A program made the translations under genes and the position numbers. Below the pieces are notes generated by a model, which had not been told where the DNA came from, made no database searches, and worked only from the letters and a program-made list of their open reading frames with translations. Shown piece after piece: positions 1 to 8,417 of a stretch of DNA of 64,000 nucleotides (the first letter of the stretch is position 1; every line of letters starts with the position of its first letter). The DNA comes from Alphaproteobacteria bacterium. Lineage in GTDB: Bacteria; Pseudomonadota; Alphaproteobacteria; UBA8366; Aestuariispiraceae. Location of the stretch: contig JANSXE010000001.1 of NCBI GenBank assembly GCA_024743195.1, forward strand, positions 62,001 to 126,000, in the 5' to 3' direction.

Positions 1-285
1 AAGAACTTTGACCTCCTTTTCCGCCCGAGGGCGGTGAACGACGCCTTTGGGAACGATGAACAGCTCGCCGGCTTTGACGGTGCGCGAGGGCTCGCCCTCG
101 ATGTCCATCTCCATCTCACCCTCCAAGACGTAGAAGAAGTCATCTGTCGCATCATGTTTATGGAACGGGTATTCACCGATGAACTTGACCACCATCACGT
201 CGTTTTCATTATAATCGGCGACCACATTCGGGTCCCAATGACTTGAAACTCTACTTAGTTTATCAAATAGATTTATTGTTTTCAC
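1..285 (-). CDS. cupin domain protein (partial, cut by left edge)
   Basis: The first 95 codons of a small cupin protein are visible and the gene runs off the left edge. The GTG start at 285 is chosen because a strong Shine-Dalgarno AGGAGG lies at about 292-297. Both cupin motifs are present: G-EYPFHKH followed by a Glu-rich turn (about residues 38-55), and GELFIVPKGVVH (about 74-85), giving the His ligands of a mononuclear metal site. Single-domain cupins of this kind have varied or unknown functions, so no reaction is assigned. It is divergent from the AraC-type regulator at 417 and shares its upstream region, so co-regulation is likely but inferred. Confidence 0.8.
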   Translation of the reverse strand, partial: MKTINLFDKLSRVSSHWDPNVVADYNENDVMVVKFIGEYPFHKHDATDDFFYVLEGEMEMDIEGEPSRTVKAGELFIVPKGVVHRPRAEKEVKVL

Positions 286-416
286 CTCAACCCTCCTGTA
301 TCTATAGAGTAATCTTTCGGCCATCCGCCAAGGTAAGGAGAGAACGGATTTCAACTGGGCCGGGACTTTCTAGTGGTAGAGCACAAGACCCGACGCCGGG
401 TCTTGAACGATCGTGC

Positions 417-1229
417 GTGCGCGATTGGGTTCGAACCGCCCCATGGCAAAGGGGCATCCAACGCATCGAAGCCTTCTTTTCAGGCGAAGCCTACGCACCC
501 CATCGGCACGACACATACTCCATCGGCTACACGATCAAAGGCGTCCAAAGCTTCGACTACCGCGGGGCGCGTTCGGACAGCACGGCGGGCCGCGTGATCG
601 TCCTGCACCCGGATGAGATCCACAACGGAGAGGCGGGCGACGAGGAAGGGTTTCATTACCGGATGCTCTACATTGAGCCGTCGATGGTCAGAGAGGCTCT
701 TGGTCGGCCTGCAACGGCGCTTCCCTTCGTGAAAGACGCGGTCTTGAGCGATCAAAGGCTGTTTTGGGCGATCCAAGCCGCCTTTGCCGACATCGAGGAG
801 ACGTTGGAGCCCGTCGCGCTTGATGAAATCACCGCGCTTCTGGCCGACGGGCTGTTGGCGAACGACCCTTCTGCGGATCGATCCACGCGCTCGTTGATCG
901 ACGCCAACGCCACCCGCTTGGCGCGGGAATTCCTTGACGCCAACCTTGGGCGGACCGTTTCTTCGGATGAACTCGAGGCGTTGACGGGGCAAGATCGCTA
1001 TGCGCTCGCCCGGCAGTTCCGCAAAGCCTATGGCACAAGCCCCTATCGCTACCTGACAATGCGCCGCCTGGATCAAGTCCGCGCTGAAATCGCTATCGGA
1101 TCGAGCTTGGCGAACGCCGCGATAGCCGCCGGATTCAGCGATCAGCCCCACATGACGCGCCAGTTCAAGGCAAACTACGGGATTTCGCCGGGGCGTTGGC
1201 AACGTCTGGTGCGAAAGACCAAGGCCTAG
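417..1229 (+). CDS. AraC family transcriptional regulator
   Basis: About 270 aa. The N-terminal half is an AraC-type sensing domain (GEAYAPHRHDTYSIGYT, then VLHPDEIHNGEAG), and the C-terminal 100 residues are the double helix-turn-helix DNA-binding domain ending with FSDQPHMTRQFKANYGISPGRW. The reading frame stays open back to a TTG at 243, but that would overlap the divergent cupin gene. Family members begin shortly before the conserved DWVR..P segment, so GTG 417 is preferred, without a clear ribosome binding site. It probably controls the divergent cupin gene, a neighbour inference. Ligand unknown. Confidence 0.8.
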   Translation: MRDWVRTAPWQRGIQRIEAFFSGEAYAPHRHDTYSIGYTIKGVQSFDYRGARSDSTAGRVIVLHPDEIHNGEAGDEEGFHYRMLYIEPSMVREALGRPATALPFVKDAVLSDQRLFWAIQAAFADIEETLEPVALDEITALLADGLLANDPSADRSTRSLIDANATRLAREFLDANLGRTVSSDELEALTGQDRYALARQFRKAYGTSPYRYLTMRRLDQVRAEIAIGSSLANAAIAAGFSDQPHMTRQFKANYGISPGRWQRLVRKTKA

Positions 1230-1266
1230 AGCCTGATGATATCATTCGGACCCACCTGAGATCGGT

Positions 1267-1401
1267 TTTCCGGGTTTCCGGGTTTCCGGGTTTCCGGGTT
1301 TCCGGGTTTCCGGGTTTCCGGGTTTCCGGGTTTCCGGGTTTCCGGGTTTCCGGGTTTCCGGGTTTCCGGGTTTCCGGGTTTCCGGGTTTCCGGGTTTCCG
1401 G
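1267..1401. repeat. octamer tandem array, about 17 copies of TTTCCGGG
   Basis: Sixteen perfect copies plus 7/8 of a seventeenth copy of TTTCCGGG follow head to tail with no interruption. The array lies just after the AraC regulator stop (1229). Because 8 is not a multiple of 3, all reading frames through it stay open and give low-complexity peptides (GFRVSGFP or NPETRKPG repeats), which I do not regard as coding. The gene-free stretch 1230-1739 contains only this array and the GGGGACA array that follows. Confidence 0.95.
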
Positions 1402-1464
1402 CTAGGAGAGGCCGTGCAGGCGATGTGGTTCATCGTCAAGCGGCCTCGACGCGCTCTGAAAAAC

Positions 1465-1591
1465 GGGGACACGAAAAACGGGGACATACAGAAAAACGGG
1501 GACATAATACAATTTCAAAACGGGGACATAATACAATTTCGCAGAAAAACGCGAAAAACGGGGACATAATACTATTTCAAAAACGGGGACA
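1465..1591. repeat. REP-like direct repeat array with GGGGACA core
   Basis: GGGGACA occurs six times in the same orientation, starting at 1465, 1480, 1498, 1522, 1560 and 1585. Each is preceded by AAAAC or AAAAAC. The last four are followed by TAATAC(A/T)ATTTC, giving units near 25-38 bp, and a broken unit (GAAAAACGC) sits near 1544. Related GGGGACA/TGTCCCC motifs are ones I associate with REP elements mobilised by RAYT transposases, but no RAYT gene is visible here. No gene is seen from 1592 to 1739. Confidence 0.75.
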
Positions 1592-1739
1592 TAATACTAT
1601 TTCGGCGCCACCGCGAACTTGACGTCGCATCCCGCCGCCGGCTCTCAGGCATGGGCGCTGACTTTCGTCAGCGCGGGGAGACGGCCTTGTGGCGGGATAG
1701 AGAGCAAGGCGGCGCGGGCGCCTCCCGCCAGTCCGGCTG

Positions 1740-2792
1740 TCACCCCAGCGGCGCGTGCAGCTGCGTGCGGCTTGTCATGACGCCGCCCCGGTTGCCGGGC
1801 TCCAGGCAGCCGTAGCGTTGGGCGAAGCAGTCGGGCAACGCGCGGTCGCCCGGGATCGAGAGCCAGAGGCGGAGCAGGTGGCGGCGGCGCTCCGGCTCCG
1901 GCCAGTCGGTGAAGCCGGTGCGGTCGTGCAGTTGGGAATGGTTGTAGACGAACTGCATGTCGCCGGGCCGGAGCCGCATGCGCAGATGCAGGCCCGGGTC
2001 GTCCGCGAGCGCGTCGAACAGGTCGAGCGCCTCCCTATGCGCCGGCGTCAGGCGCGGCGCGTCCGCAAATCGCTGTGCGCTGTCGATGTATTGGCGCTGG
2101 TAGAAGACGGTGAGCTTGCCCGCATGCCAGGAAAGCGGCGGGATGGTCATGAAGGGGGCCATGCCGTCGGGAATCTCGCCGCGCCGGTCGGTCGCGATGG
2201 GGTCGAACAGCCGCGCCAGCAGATCCGGCCGCTCCGCGCGCATTCGGTTATAGAGCGTCTCCGCGCTGACGAGGAGCGATTCACCCCCTTCCCGCGCCTC
2301 GCGCAGGCATAAGAGCCCCACCACGTCGGCGCTGTCGGTGTGGAAGGTCTGGCGGGCGTTTGTCTGATAGATGCGCACGTCCGGATCGTCCGGATCGGCG
2401 CCGACATTGCGCACATGGCCCAGGATGTGGCCCGCCGCGTTCTGCGAGCGCGCGGCGCCCAGATGCGCCCCCACCCCGCAGAAGATCGCGGCCGTCATCT
2501 CCGGCGCGTAGCGCTCCACCGGCAGGCCGCGCAGCACCTCGAAGCCGATCCCGTGCAGCAGTTTCTCCCGCAGCGCCGCCAGACGCCCGGCGAAGGGGCC
2601 GAGGGGGAAGGTCTCCTTCGCGATCTCCCCCACATCGCGGCCGAGCGCGAGGTAACGGCGCGCCGCCTGCTCCAGGTCCGCGATCTCGTCGGCCGAAAGC
2701 GCGACCAGCCAGGCCTCCGGCCGCGCCGCCATCTCCGCGCCGGCCCAGGCGGCGGGGCCGGTGAAACGGTCGGGCAGGGTCGGGTCGAGCAT
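1740..2792 (-). CDS. TauD/TfdA-family Fe(II)/2-oxoglutarate dioxygenase
   Basis: About 350 aa. Iron ligands are seen as HTD in the motif FHTDSADVVGLLCL and the distal His in QFVYNHSQLHDRTGF, followed by the 2-oxoglutarate-binding Arg in RRRHLLRLWLS. These define the non-haem iron oxygenase fold that couples 2-oxoglutarate decarboxylation to substrate hydroxylation. The ATG at 2792 is chosen over the upstream start at 2822 because GGAGG lies about 5 nt before it. The substrate cannot be named: TauD acts on taurine, but the family is broad. It is transcribed away from the flavocytochrome at 3031. Confidence 0.85.
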   Translation of the reverse strand: MLDPTLPDRFTGPAAWAGAEMAARPEAWLVALSADEIADLEQAARRYLALGRDVGEIAKETFPLGPFAGRLAALREKLLHGIGFEVLRGLPVERYAPEMTAAIFCGVGAHLGAARSQNAAGHILGHVRNVGADPDDPDVRIYQTNARQTFHTDSADVVGLLCLREAREGGESLLVSAETLYNRMRAERPDLLARLFDPIATDRRGEIPDGMAPFMTIPPLSWHAGKLTVFYQRQYIDSAQRFADAPRLTPAHREALDLFDALADDPGLHLRMRLRPGDMQFVYNHSQLHDRTGFTDWPEPERRRHLLRLWLSIPGDRALPDCFAQRYGCLEPGNRGGVMTSRTQLHAPLG

Positions 2793-3030
2793 GGGGCCTC
2801 CGGAGCGGCGGTTCTCTCTCATGCATGCAAGGAGCGCGCCCGTGGGGCCGCCGGAAAACGACGGGTTCGGCGCCCTTGCCGCCGCAGCGGACGCGCGACG
2901 CGATTGCCCCTCCGGCCGGCGGGTGCCATGCTGGCGTCATGAACCGCGCGCATCCTGACGCTCCCGTTCCCGGCGCCCGCCATCGCATGGGCCGCCGTTC
3001 CCTCCTCCGGCGCGCCGTCCCGACTGGCTG

Positions 3031-4353
3031 ATGACCCCTAAACTCCTGATCCCGCTCTATCTGGCCGTCCTGCTGGCCCCGCTCGCGCTGGCGGCGCTCG
3101 GCGGCAGACCGCCGCGCTCCGTCTGGGACGAGCTGGCGTCGGGTGCCGGCATGTTGGCCTTCACGATCCTGTTGGTGGAGTTCGTGCTGTCCGGGCGCTT
3201 CCGGACGGTGTCGGCGCGCATCGGCATGGACGTCACCATGCGCTTCCACCAGGTGATCGCGCGCACGGCGCTGGCGCTGGTGCTGCTGCATCCGATCCTC
3301 TACGCCGCGCCCTTCGCCGCGCCCTACCCATGGGACACGACGCGGGAGCTGACGCTCTATTCCGGCAGCCGCGGCCTCGCGACGGGGGTTCTGGCCTGGG
3401 TGCTGCTGATCGCGCTGGTCGTCTTCGGGATCGGCCGGCGGCAGCTTGCGCTGCGCTACGAAAGCTGGCGGCTGACGCACGGGCTCGGCGCGCTCGCGGT
3501 CGCGGGCCTGGCGCTCGACCACACGCTGATCGCCGGGCGCTACAGCCAGGATGCGGCGCTGGTCGCCTTGTGGAGCGGGCTCACCGCGGCGGCCGCCTTC
3601 TCGCTCGCCTGGGTCTATGCGATCAAACCGTTCCTGCAGACGCGGCGGCCCTGGCGCGTCGCGGGCGTCCGCAGGTTGGCGGAGCGCGCCTGGGAGCTTG
3701 CGATCGAGCCCGAAGGGCATGACGGCCTACGATTCGAGGCGGGGCAATTCGTCTGGCTCAATGTCGGGAGGAGCCCGTACTCCCTGTCCGAGAACCCCTT
3801 TTCGATCAGTTCGGCGCCGGCGGAGGGGCCGGGCCTGCGCTTCGTCATCAAGGAGCTCGGCGACTTCACGCGCACCGTGGGCGCCATAGCGCCCGGAACC
3901 CGCGCCCATCTGGACGGTCCGTTCGGGAGCCTCGTCGTCGCCGGCCGAAAGGAGCCCGGCGTCGCCCTGATCGCCGGCGGCGTCGGCGTCGCGCCGGCGC
4001 TGTCGATCCTGCGCCAACTGCGCGCCGAAGGCGACCCGCGGCCGATCCATCTGGTCTACGGCAACCGGACCGAGGCGCAGATCGTCTATCGCGCGGAACT
4101 GGACGCGATGGCCGCCGAGGCCCAATCGGTGCAGGTGACGCATGTCCTGGCCGAGCCGCCCGCGGGCTGGAGCGGCCGCACGGGCGTGGTCGACGCCGCG
4201 CTGATCCGCGCGCTCTTCGACGATCCGGCGCACACGGACTGGCTCTACATCATCTGCGGCCCGCCGGCGATGATCGAGGGCGCCGAACAGGCGCTGATCG
4301 ATCTCGGCGTCCCCTCGCGCCAGATCCTCTCGGAGCGCTTCCAATATGACTGA
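3031..4353 (+). CDS. ferric reductase-like flavocytochrome (FAD/NAD(P)H oxidoreductase)
   Basis: 440 aa. The N-terminal half has about six membrane segments (residues 5-200) with His residues suited to haem b (RFHQVIARTALALVLLHP, RLTHGLGALAVAG, ALDHTL). The C-terminal half is a ferredoxin-reductase module: FAD-binding NPFSISSAP, pyridine nucleotide-binding IAGGVGVAPALSILR and terminal CGPPAM. The family moves electrons from cytoplasmic NAD(P)H across the membrane to haem and an acceptor such as ferric iron. The acceptor here is unknown. The stop overlaps the start of a 35-aa membrane peptide at 4346, suggesting a paired product. Confidence 0.88.
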   Translation: MTPKLLIPLYLAVLLAPLALAALGGRPPRSVWDELASGAGMLAFTILLVEFVLSGRFRTVSARIGMDVTMRFHQVIARTALALVLLHPILYAAPFAAPYPWDTTRELTLYSGSRGLATGVLAWVLLIALVVFGIGRRQLALRYESWRLTHGLGALAVAGLALDHTLIAGRYSQDAALVALWSGLTAAAAFSLAWVYAIKPFLQTRRPWRVAGVRRLAERAWELAIEPEGHDGLRFEAGQFVWLNVGRSPYSLSENPFSISSAPAEGPGLRFVIKELGDFTRTVGAIAPGTRAHLDGPFGSLVVAGRKEPGVALIAGGVGVAPALSILRQLRAEGDPRPIHLVYGNRTEAQIVYRAELDAMAAEAQSVQVTHVLAEPPAGWSGRTGVVDAALIRALFDDPAHTDWLYIICGPPAMIEGAEQALIDLGVPSRQILSERFQYD

Positions 4354-4453
4354 CGGGCTCTCGAAACTGTCGAGCCGCCGGCGCCTGTCGCTCGGCCTCT
4401 GGACGATCAACGGCGCGATCCTGCTCGCCCTGCTGCTCTTCGCGCTGCGCTGA
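4346..4453 (+). CDS. 35-aa single-span membrane peptide coupled to the flavocytochrome
   Basis: The ATG at 4346 lies inside the last codons of the flavocytochrome (8-bp overlap), typical of translational coupling. The product has a basic head (KLSSRRR), a hydrophobic stretch WTINGAILLALLLFAL and a final Arg, so one transmembrane helix with N-in topology is expected. It ends 22 bp before a strong hairpin at 4475. No homolog is recognised. Conservation next to this reductase family would be the real test of coding status. Confidence 0.55.
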   Translation: MTDGLSKLSSRRRLSLGLWTINGAILLALLLFALR

Positions 4454-4474
4454 CGCCGGCGCCCAGACGACGAA

Positions 4475-4498
4475 CGGCCCGACCGGTGGGTCGGGCCG
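4475..4498. terminator. hairpin between convergent genes
   Basis: A perfect 10-bp stem (CGGCCCGACC / GGTCGGGCCG) with a GGTG loop lies between the convergent ends of the 35-aa peptide gene (4453) and the rhodanese gene (4547). There is no strong T-run on either side, so it is a likely but not certain bidirectional terminator. Confidence 0.65.
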
Positions 4499-4546
4499 CT
4501 GTGCAGGCTGTGGGGGCCGGCCTTGCCGACCAGCCCCGACGGTCGA

Positions 4547-4975
4547 TCAGTTGGTCATGACCGGCAGCGCGCGATCCTTCCACTCCGCCATACCGAGGGC
4601 GTAGTAGTAGATCTTGCTGTAGCCGAGGTCGCGGGCGATCTCTACCGCGTTGGCGGCGCGACCGCACTTGATGCCGTTGCAGTACATAAGAACGGCCGTG
4701 TCCTTGCTCGGAATGACGGCCGACAGGCTGTCCGCCGTGATCTCGGTGTCGATGAGACGGACGGCGCCTTCGATGTGGCCGGCGTTGAAGTCCGTCTCCT
4801 TGCGGTTGTCGAGCACGACCAGGTCGGGATGCTCGTCGAACAGGGCGATCACGCCGTCGGCGTCGACCGTCATGGCGCCGGCAATCTCCATGGGGGCGTC
4901 TTCGGCCACCGCCGGGGTGGCGAAGAAAGCCAGGGCCGCCAGGGCCATAACCGCGAACTTCGGGAACTTGATCAT
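4547..4975 (-). CDS. periplasmic rhodanese-like domain protein
   Basis: 142 aa with a signal peptide (basic MIKFPK, hydrophobic core, cleavage after TPAVA). The mature part is one rhodanese domain: LVVLDNRKETDFNAGHIEGA (CDC25-like substrate loop) and the active-site loop YCNGIKCGRAANA with the catalytic Cys. Rhodaneses carry a persulfide on this Cys for sulfur transfer. The periplasmic acceptor is not evident. The start is supported by GGAG about 8 nt upstream. It may be an isolated gene, as the chemoreceptor behind it starts separately. Confidence 0.85.
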   Translation of the reverse strand: MIKFPKFAVMALAALAFFATPAVAEDAPMEIAGAMTVDADGVIALFDEHPDLVVLDNRKETDFNAGHIEGAVRLIDTEITADSLSAVIPSKDTAVLMYCNGIKCGRAANAVEIARDLGYSKIYYYALGMAEWKDRALPVMTN

Positions 4976-5032
4976 CTCACGTCTCCATGTCTAAGGTGGT
5001 TTGGGTTTAACGTCATTACGTGTGCGAAGGCG

Positions 5033-6937
5033 CTAGGCGGCCTCCGTTTTGTCGGCCGCGCCGTTGTCCCGCCGGACAGAGGCAAGCACCGTCTTGATGC
5101 GGCCGAGCATCTCTTCAATCTGGTCGCCGATATCGGCGGTCGTGCCCGTGAACTCGTTGGCGATTCCGGCCACAGACTGGGTCTCTGTGGACGTTCCGAC
5201 CGCGGTGTCGTTCACGTCCTTGATGCCGTTCGAGGCTTCCTGGGCGTTCCGGGCGATCTCCTGGGTCGCAGCGGACTGCTGCTCCGCCGCCGCGGAAATG
5301 GCGGACACGATTTCGTTGATGTTCGCGATCTCGCCGCTGATCGTCCCGATGGCGTCCACGGTTTCGTCCGCCGCACCCTGGATGGCGCTGATCTGGCTGC
5401 CGATCTCCTCGGTCGCCCGAGAGGTCTCGTTCGCCAGGCTCTTGACCTCGGCTGCGACGACCGCGAAGCCCTTGCCGGCCTCTCCGGCGCGCGCCGCCTC
5501 GATCGTGGCGTTAAGCGCCAGCAGGTTTGTCTGCTCCGCGATGTCCTGGATCAGCGTGGCCACCTGGCCGATCTTCTGGACCGCATTGACCAGATTGCGA
5601 ACGGTGCCGCTGGTGGTGTCCGCGCTTTCGACCGCCTGGGCCGCGATGGTCGCGGATTCAGAGACGCGGTCGCCGATTTCGCGGCTTGAGACGGCCAGTT
5701 CCTCCGTCGCCGAGGCGACGGTCTGGATGTTGCGCGACGCTTCGCCCGCAGCGTCGCTGACGGACGAAATCATGCTGCTGATCCGCTGGACCGTCTCGTT
5801 CAAGGAGCCCGCATCGCCGCGCATGGCGCCGGTCCGCTCGGAGACGGAGCCGACCACGGTTTCCAGATCCTGCTCCAGCTGATCGCACAGCATCAGGATG
5901 CTCTGCCGCAGTTCATCCGCCTTCTCCTCCTCCAACCGGGCCTGACGGGCGGCGGCCTCCATGCGTTCGCGCTCTTCGACTTCGCGGGCCGCCTCCCGAT
6001 TCGCCTCGGCCTCGGCGTTCATTGCGGCCTCGCGCTTGCGGCTGCGGTGCATCGCGACGCTGACGACCACGACGCCTGCGGCGCCCACGGTCCCCGCCAC
6101 CGCGAGGAACAGAAGGAAAAACTCAATCCGGGTGTCCGCGAGCTGCGAGGCCAGATCCGTAACGTCCGCCTTGAGCTTCACGTCGAGAAGCGGTTCGCCG
6201 CTGCGCATCGTCACAGGGACCACGAAATCGTTCGTCGCGGCGTCCGGCTCGATCGTCACGTTCTCAAGCGCCTTAAGGTCCGGTCCGGCGTTTGGCTGGC
6301 GCAGCGTGACCGCCATGCCGATGCGCCCGTCCAGGGTGGTCAAGGCGTGCACGACATCAAGATGAGCGGCGACATAGCCGCGCAACCGCAAGCCGCCGAC
6401 CGGGGCGAACACTGAAAGGACCGGGCCGTCCGGCGTCGACCAGGCGATCGAGAGGCTCTCTAGACGCTCCGCCCCTTCCCGCTCCGTCACCCGGGCCATG
6501 TACTGCGCGGGCATCGCGCCGGCGTCGGCGCCCGGCGCCCACTGATCGCCCAACAACGTCCCATCGACGGCGTAGGCGGAGAGCCCGCGGAGGTTCACGC
6601 GCCCCTCGCTGACGAGCCCTTGGTTGAACTCGTCGCGAAACGCGTCCCCAATCGCGGCCGTGTCGGCGGACCGAATAGCGTTCGGCAACGCCTTGTTGCG
6701 GGAAACCGCCTGGGCCAACTCGATCCCCAGGGATTCATAGCGGTTCCAGAGCAGATCGTCGGTGGCGACCGCCACCAGCTCTTCCGCCTGCTCCTTCTGG
6801 AAATCCGCGATGAACGCCTCGTAGCGATCCGTCAAACGCCACCCGACCCAGGAGGCCGAGGCCAGAATCACGAAAACGGTCGCCGCCAGAAGCGCCGTGA
6901 CGGAGTGTTCGCGAATTTGGGCAATGAGCTTCGTCAT
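5033..6937 (-). CDS. methyl-accepting chemotaxis protein
   Basis: About 634 aa. One membrane helix near residues 10-30, a periplasmic sensor of about 230 residues, a second helix ([20 protein letters not shown]), a charged coiled-coil linker rich in E/R/A, then the receptor signalling domain with the hairpin tip [20 protein letters not shown]. The signalling tip contacts CheA/CheW. The start at 6937 is preferred to GTG 6952 because GAGGA lies in front of it. No che genes are in the window, so it works with a distant array. Ligand unknown. It is less GC-rich than its neighbours and has an AT-rich upstream region (6953-7114). Confidence 0.92.
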   Translation of the reverse strand: MTKLIAQIREHSVTALLAATVFVILASASWVGWRLTDRYEAFIADFQKEQAEELVAVATDDLLWNRYESLGIELAQAVSRNKALPNAIRSADTAAIGDAFRDEFNQGLVSEGRVNLRGLSAYAVDGTLLGDQWAPGADAGAMPAQYMARVTEREGAERLESLSIAWSTPDGPVLSVFAPVGGLRLRGYVAAHLDVVHALTTLDGRIGMAVTLRQPNAGPDLKALENVTIEPDAATNDFVVPVTMRSGEPLLDVKLKADVTDLASQLADTRIEFFLLFLAVAGTVGAAGVVVVSVAMHRSRKREAAMNAEAEANREAAREVEERERMEAAARQARLEEEKADELRQSILMLCDQLEQDLETVVGSVSERTGAMRGDAGSLNETVQRISSMISSVSDAAGEASRNIQTVASATEELAVSSREIGDRVSESATIAAQAVESADTTSGTVRNLVNAVQKIGQVATLIQDIAEQTNLLALNATIEAARAGEAGKGFAVVAAEVKSLANETSRATEEIGSQISAIQGAADETVDAIGTISGEIANINEIVSAISAAAEQQSAATQEIARNAQEASNGIKDVNDTAVGTSTETQSVAGIANEFTGTTADIGDQIEEMLGRIKTVLASVRRDNGAADKTEAA

Positions 6938-7114
6938 TTCCGTGATCCTCACGCTGGTTGCATGAGGAAAGGTAGACGAGCTTACCTAACGAAAAGTAAA
7001 CCTTACTATATCTATTTCTTAACAGAATCCTAATGTATCACAGTACTAAAAATACTGGGATTGATACTCGATTAATTGGATAGTCTTTTCGGTGGACGGC
7101 TCACCGCAGCCGCC

Positions 7115-7900
7115 TCACGCCATGATGTGGCAGCCGCCGTCGATATGCAGGGTCTCGCCGGTGATGCGCCGGGCGGCGTCGCTGGCCAGGAAGGCGACGG
7201 CCGCGCCGACGTCGTCGATGTCGGCGAGGCTGTGCGCCGGCGCCCCGCGGCTGGCGCGCTCGATCAGCTCGTCGAAGCGCTCGATGCCCGAGGCGGCGCG
7301 CGTGCGCATCGGACCGGGCGAGACGGCGTGCACGCGAATGCCCTGCGGCCCCAACTCGTGCGCCATGTAGCGCGCCGCGCTCTCCAGCGCCGCCTTGACC
7401 GGGCCCATCAGATTGTAGTGCTCGACCACCTTCTCCGCGCCGTAATAGCTCATGGTGAAGAGCGCGCCGCCCTCGGTCATCAGCGGCTCTGCGTAGCGCG
7501 CCATGCGGATGAAGCTGTGGCAGCTCACATCCATCGCCAGCGCGAAGCCTTCGCGCGAGCAGTCGGTGACGCGCCCGTGCAGATCCTCGCGCGGGGCGAA
7601 GGCGATCGAATGCAGCACGAAGTCGAGCCGCCCCCAGCGCTCGCGAATGGCGTCGAAGAAGGCGCGCATCTCGCCCTGCGCGCGCACGTCGACGGGCAGG
7701 AAGATCTCCGCGCCGAGATCCTCGGCCAGCGGCTCGACATAGGGTCGCGCCTTCTCGTTCAGATAGGAAAGCGCGAGATCCGCTCCCGCGCGGCGGAAAG
7801 CCCGCGCGCAGCCATAGGCGATCGACTGGTCGTTGGCGACGCCGAGCACGGCGCCCTTCTTGCCCGCGAGGCTGAAGGCCGCCGGCGAAAACCCGTCCAT
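7115..7900 (-). CDS. fabI: enoyl-[acyl-carrier-protein] reductase (NADH), FabI type
   Basis: 261 aa, normal FabI length. It has the Rossmann motif GVANDQSIAYG, the YYGAEKVVEHYNLMGPVKAA segment with the catalytic Tyr and Lys, and the C-terminal GETLHIDGGCHIM. FabI reduces the enoyl-ACP double bond, the last step of each fatty-acid elongation cycle. The second of two close ATGs (7900) is chosen because GGAGGG sits 6 nt before it, whereas it directly abuts the first ATG (7906). An inverted repeat at 7938 lies in its upstream region. Alphaproteobacteria often carry more than one fabI, so this may be a secondary copy. Confidence 0.9.
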   Translation of the reverse strand: MDGFSPAAFSLAGKKGAVLGVANDQSIAYGCARAFRRAGADLALSYLNEKARPYVEPLAEDLGAEIFLPVDVRAQGEMRAFFDAIRERWGRLDFVLHSIAFAPREDLHGRVTDCSREGFALAMDVSCHSFIRMARYAEPLMTEGGALFTMSYYGAEKVVEHYNLMGPVKAALESAARYMAHELGPQGIRVHAVSPGPMRTRAASGIERFDELIERASRGAPAHSLADIDDVGAAVAFLASDAARRITGETLHIDGGCHIMA

Positions 7901-7937
7901 CCGCATCCCTCCGCGTCAGAGTCTGCGTCTTCCGCAT

Positions 7938-7956
7938 CGCACAAAAATCTTGTGCG
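7938..7956. promoter_or_regulatory. inverted repeat upstream of fabI
   Basis: CGCACAA-AAATC-TTGTGCG, a perfect 7-bp inverted repeat with a 5-nt spacer, centred about 47 bp before the fabI start. It could be a regulator site or an RNA hairpin in the leader. Which one cannot be told from sequence. Confidence 0.35.
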
Positions 7957-8417
7957 GTGCAACACAATAACCGAACGCGAAGGCGCCGTCACCGGTTCGA
8001 CAATGACGGTTTCGTTGCAGCGCGACGCGGCGGGCGCGCGCCGTTTGACGCGATGCGGGGGGAGAAAGAAAGCGACGCCCCATCCCGGAGGGAGGTCGAA
8101 CGAGATCCGGGGCGGCATTTCCAGCTTCGGAAAAATGGCGCCCGCGCCCACCCGCAGGAAGTATATCGCATGTGATTGCAAATGGGCTGGTCCTCTCAAC
8201 GAGGAATGGTGTCGTAGAGGAGCCGTGGCAGGGCATTTCTACTGGGAGCAATTGAAGAATGATTTTGTATACATCCGTCGAATAGAGCGACGCACGCCAA
8301 TTTGACGCCGCAAACACTTATTTTGCACGCTTTTGGATCAGTTCCGATCCATCCGGCGTCCGGCGGAAAATGCGCACTCATAGCCACAAGCGGACCGTCG
8401 TCAACGTCGCAAGCGCC
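7957..8417. other. gene-free stretch between fabI and the hydrolase gene
   Basis: No convincing gene is seen on either strand; the open frames here are short and of arginine-rich shadow composition. The stretch becomes AT-richer toward 8160-8340 and contains the palindrome TGTATACA (8266-8273), which resembles FadR/VanR-type GntR operators although no such regulator is adjacent. It marks the step from GC-rich core sequence to the less GC-rich cluster at 8.4-18.9 kb. Confidence 0.6.

Noticed and set aside
363-440. tRNA-like pieces: AGTGGTAGAGCA (D-arm) and GGTTCGAACC (T-loop)
   Set aside because: The gap between them is too long for a class I tRNA, no acceptor stem pairs, and the T-loop-like piece encodes the conserved start region of the AraC protein.
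1465-1591. CRISPR array
   Set aside because: Repeats are short and joined without spacers of constant length, and no cas genes are near.
1196-1622. Open frames through the octamer and GGGGACA arrays
   Set aside because: They encode only low-complexity repeats created by the DNA repeat itself; no ribosome binding site and no family match.
2281-3720. 479-codon frame on the minus strand
   Set aside because: It runs antisense to the flavocytochrome and in another frame of the dioxygenase; Arg/Gly/Ala-rich composition of a high-GC shadow.
8266-8273. TGTATACA as an operator of a missing GntR regulator
   Set aside because: An 8-bp palindrome alone is expected by chance in an AT-richer stretch and no matching regulator or gene start lies beside it.
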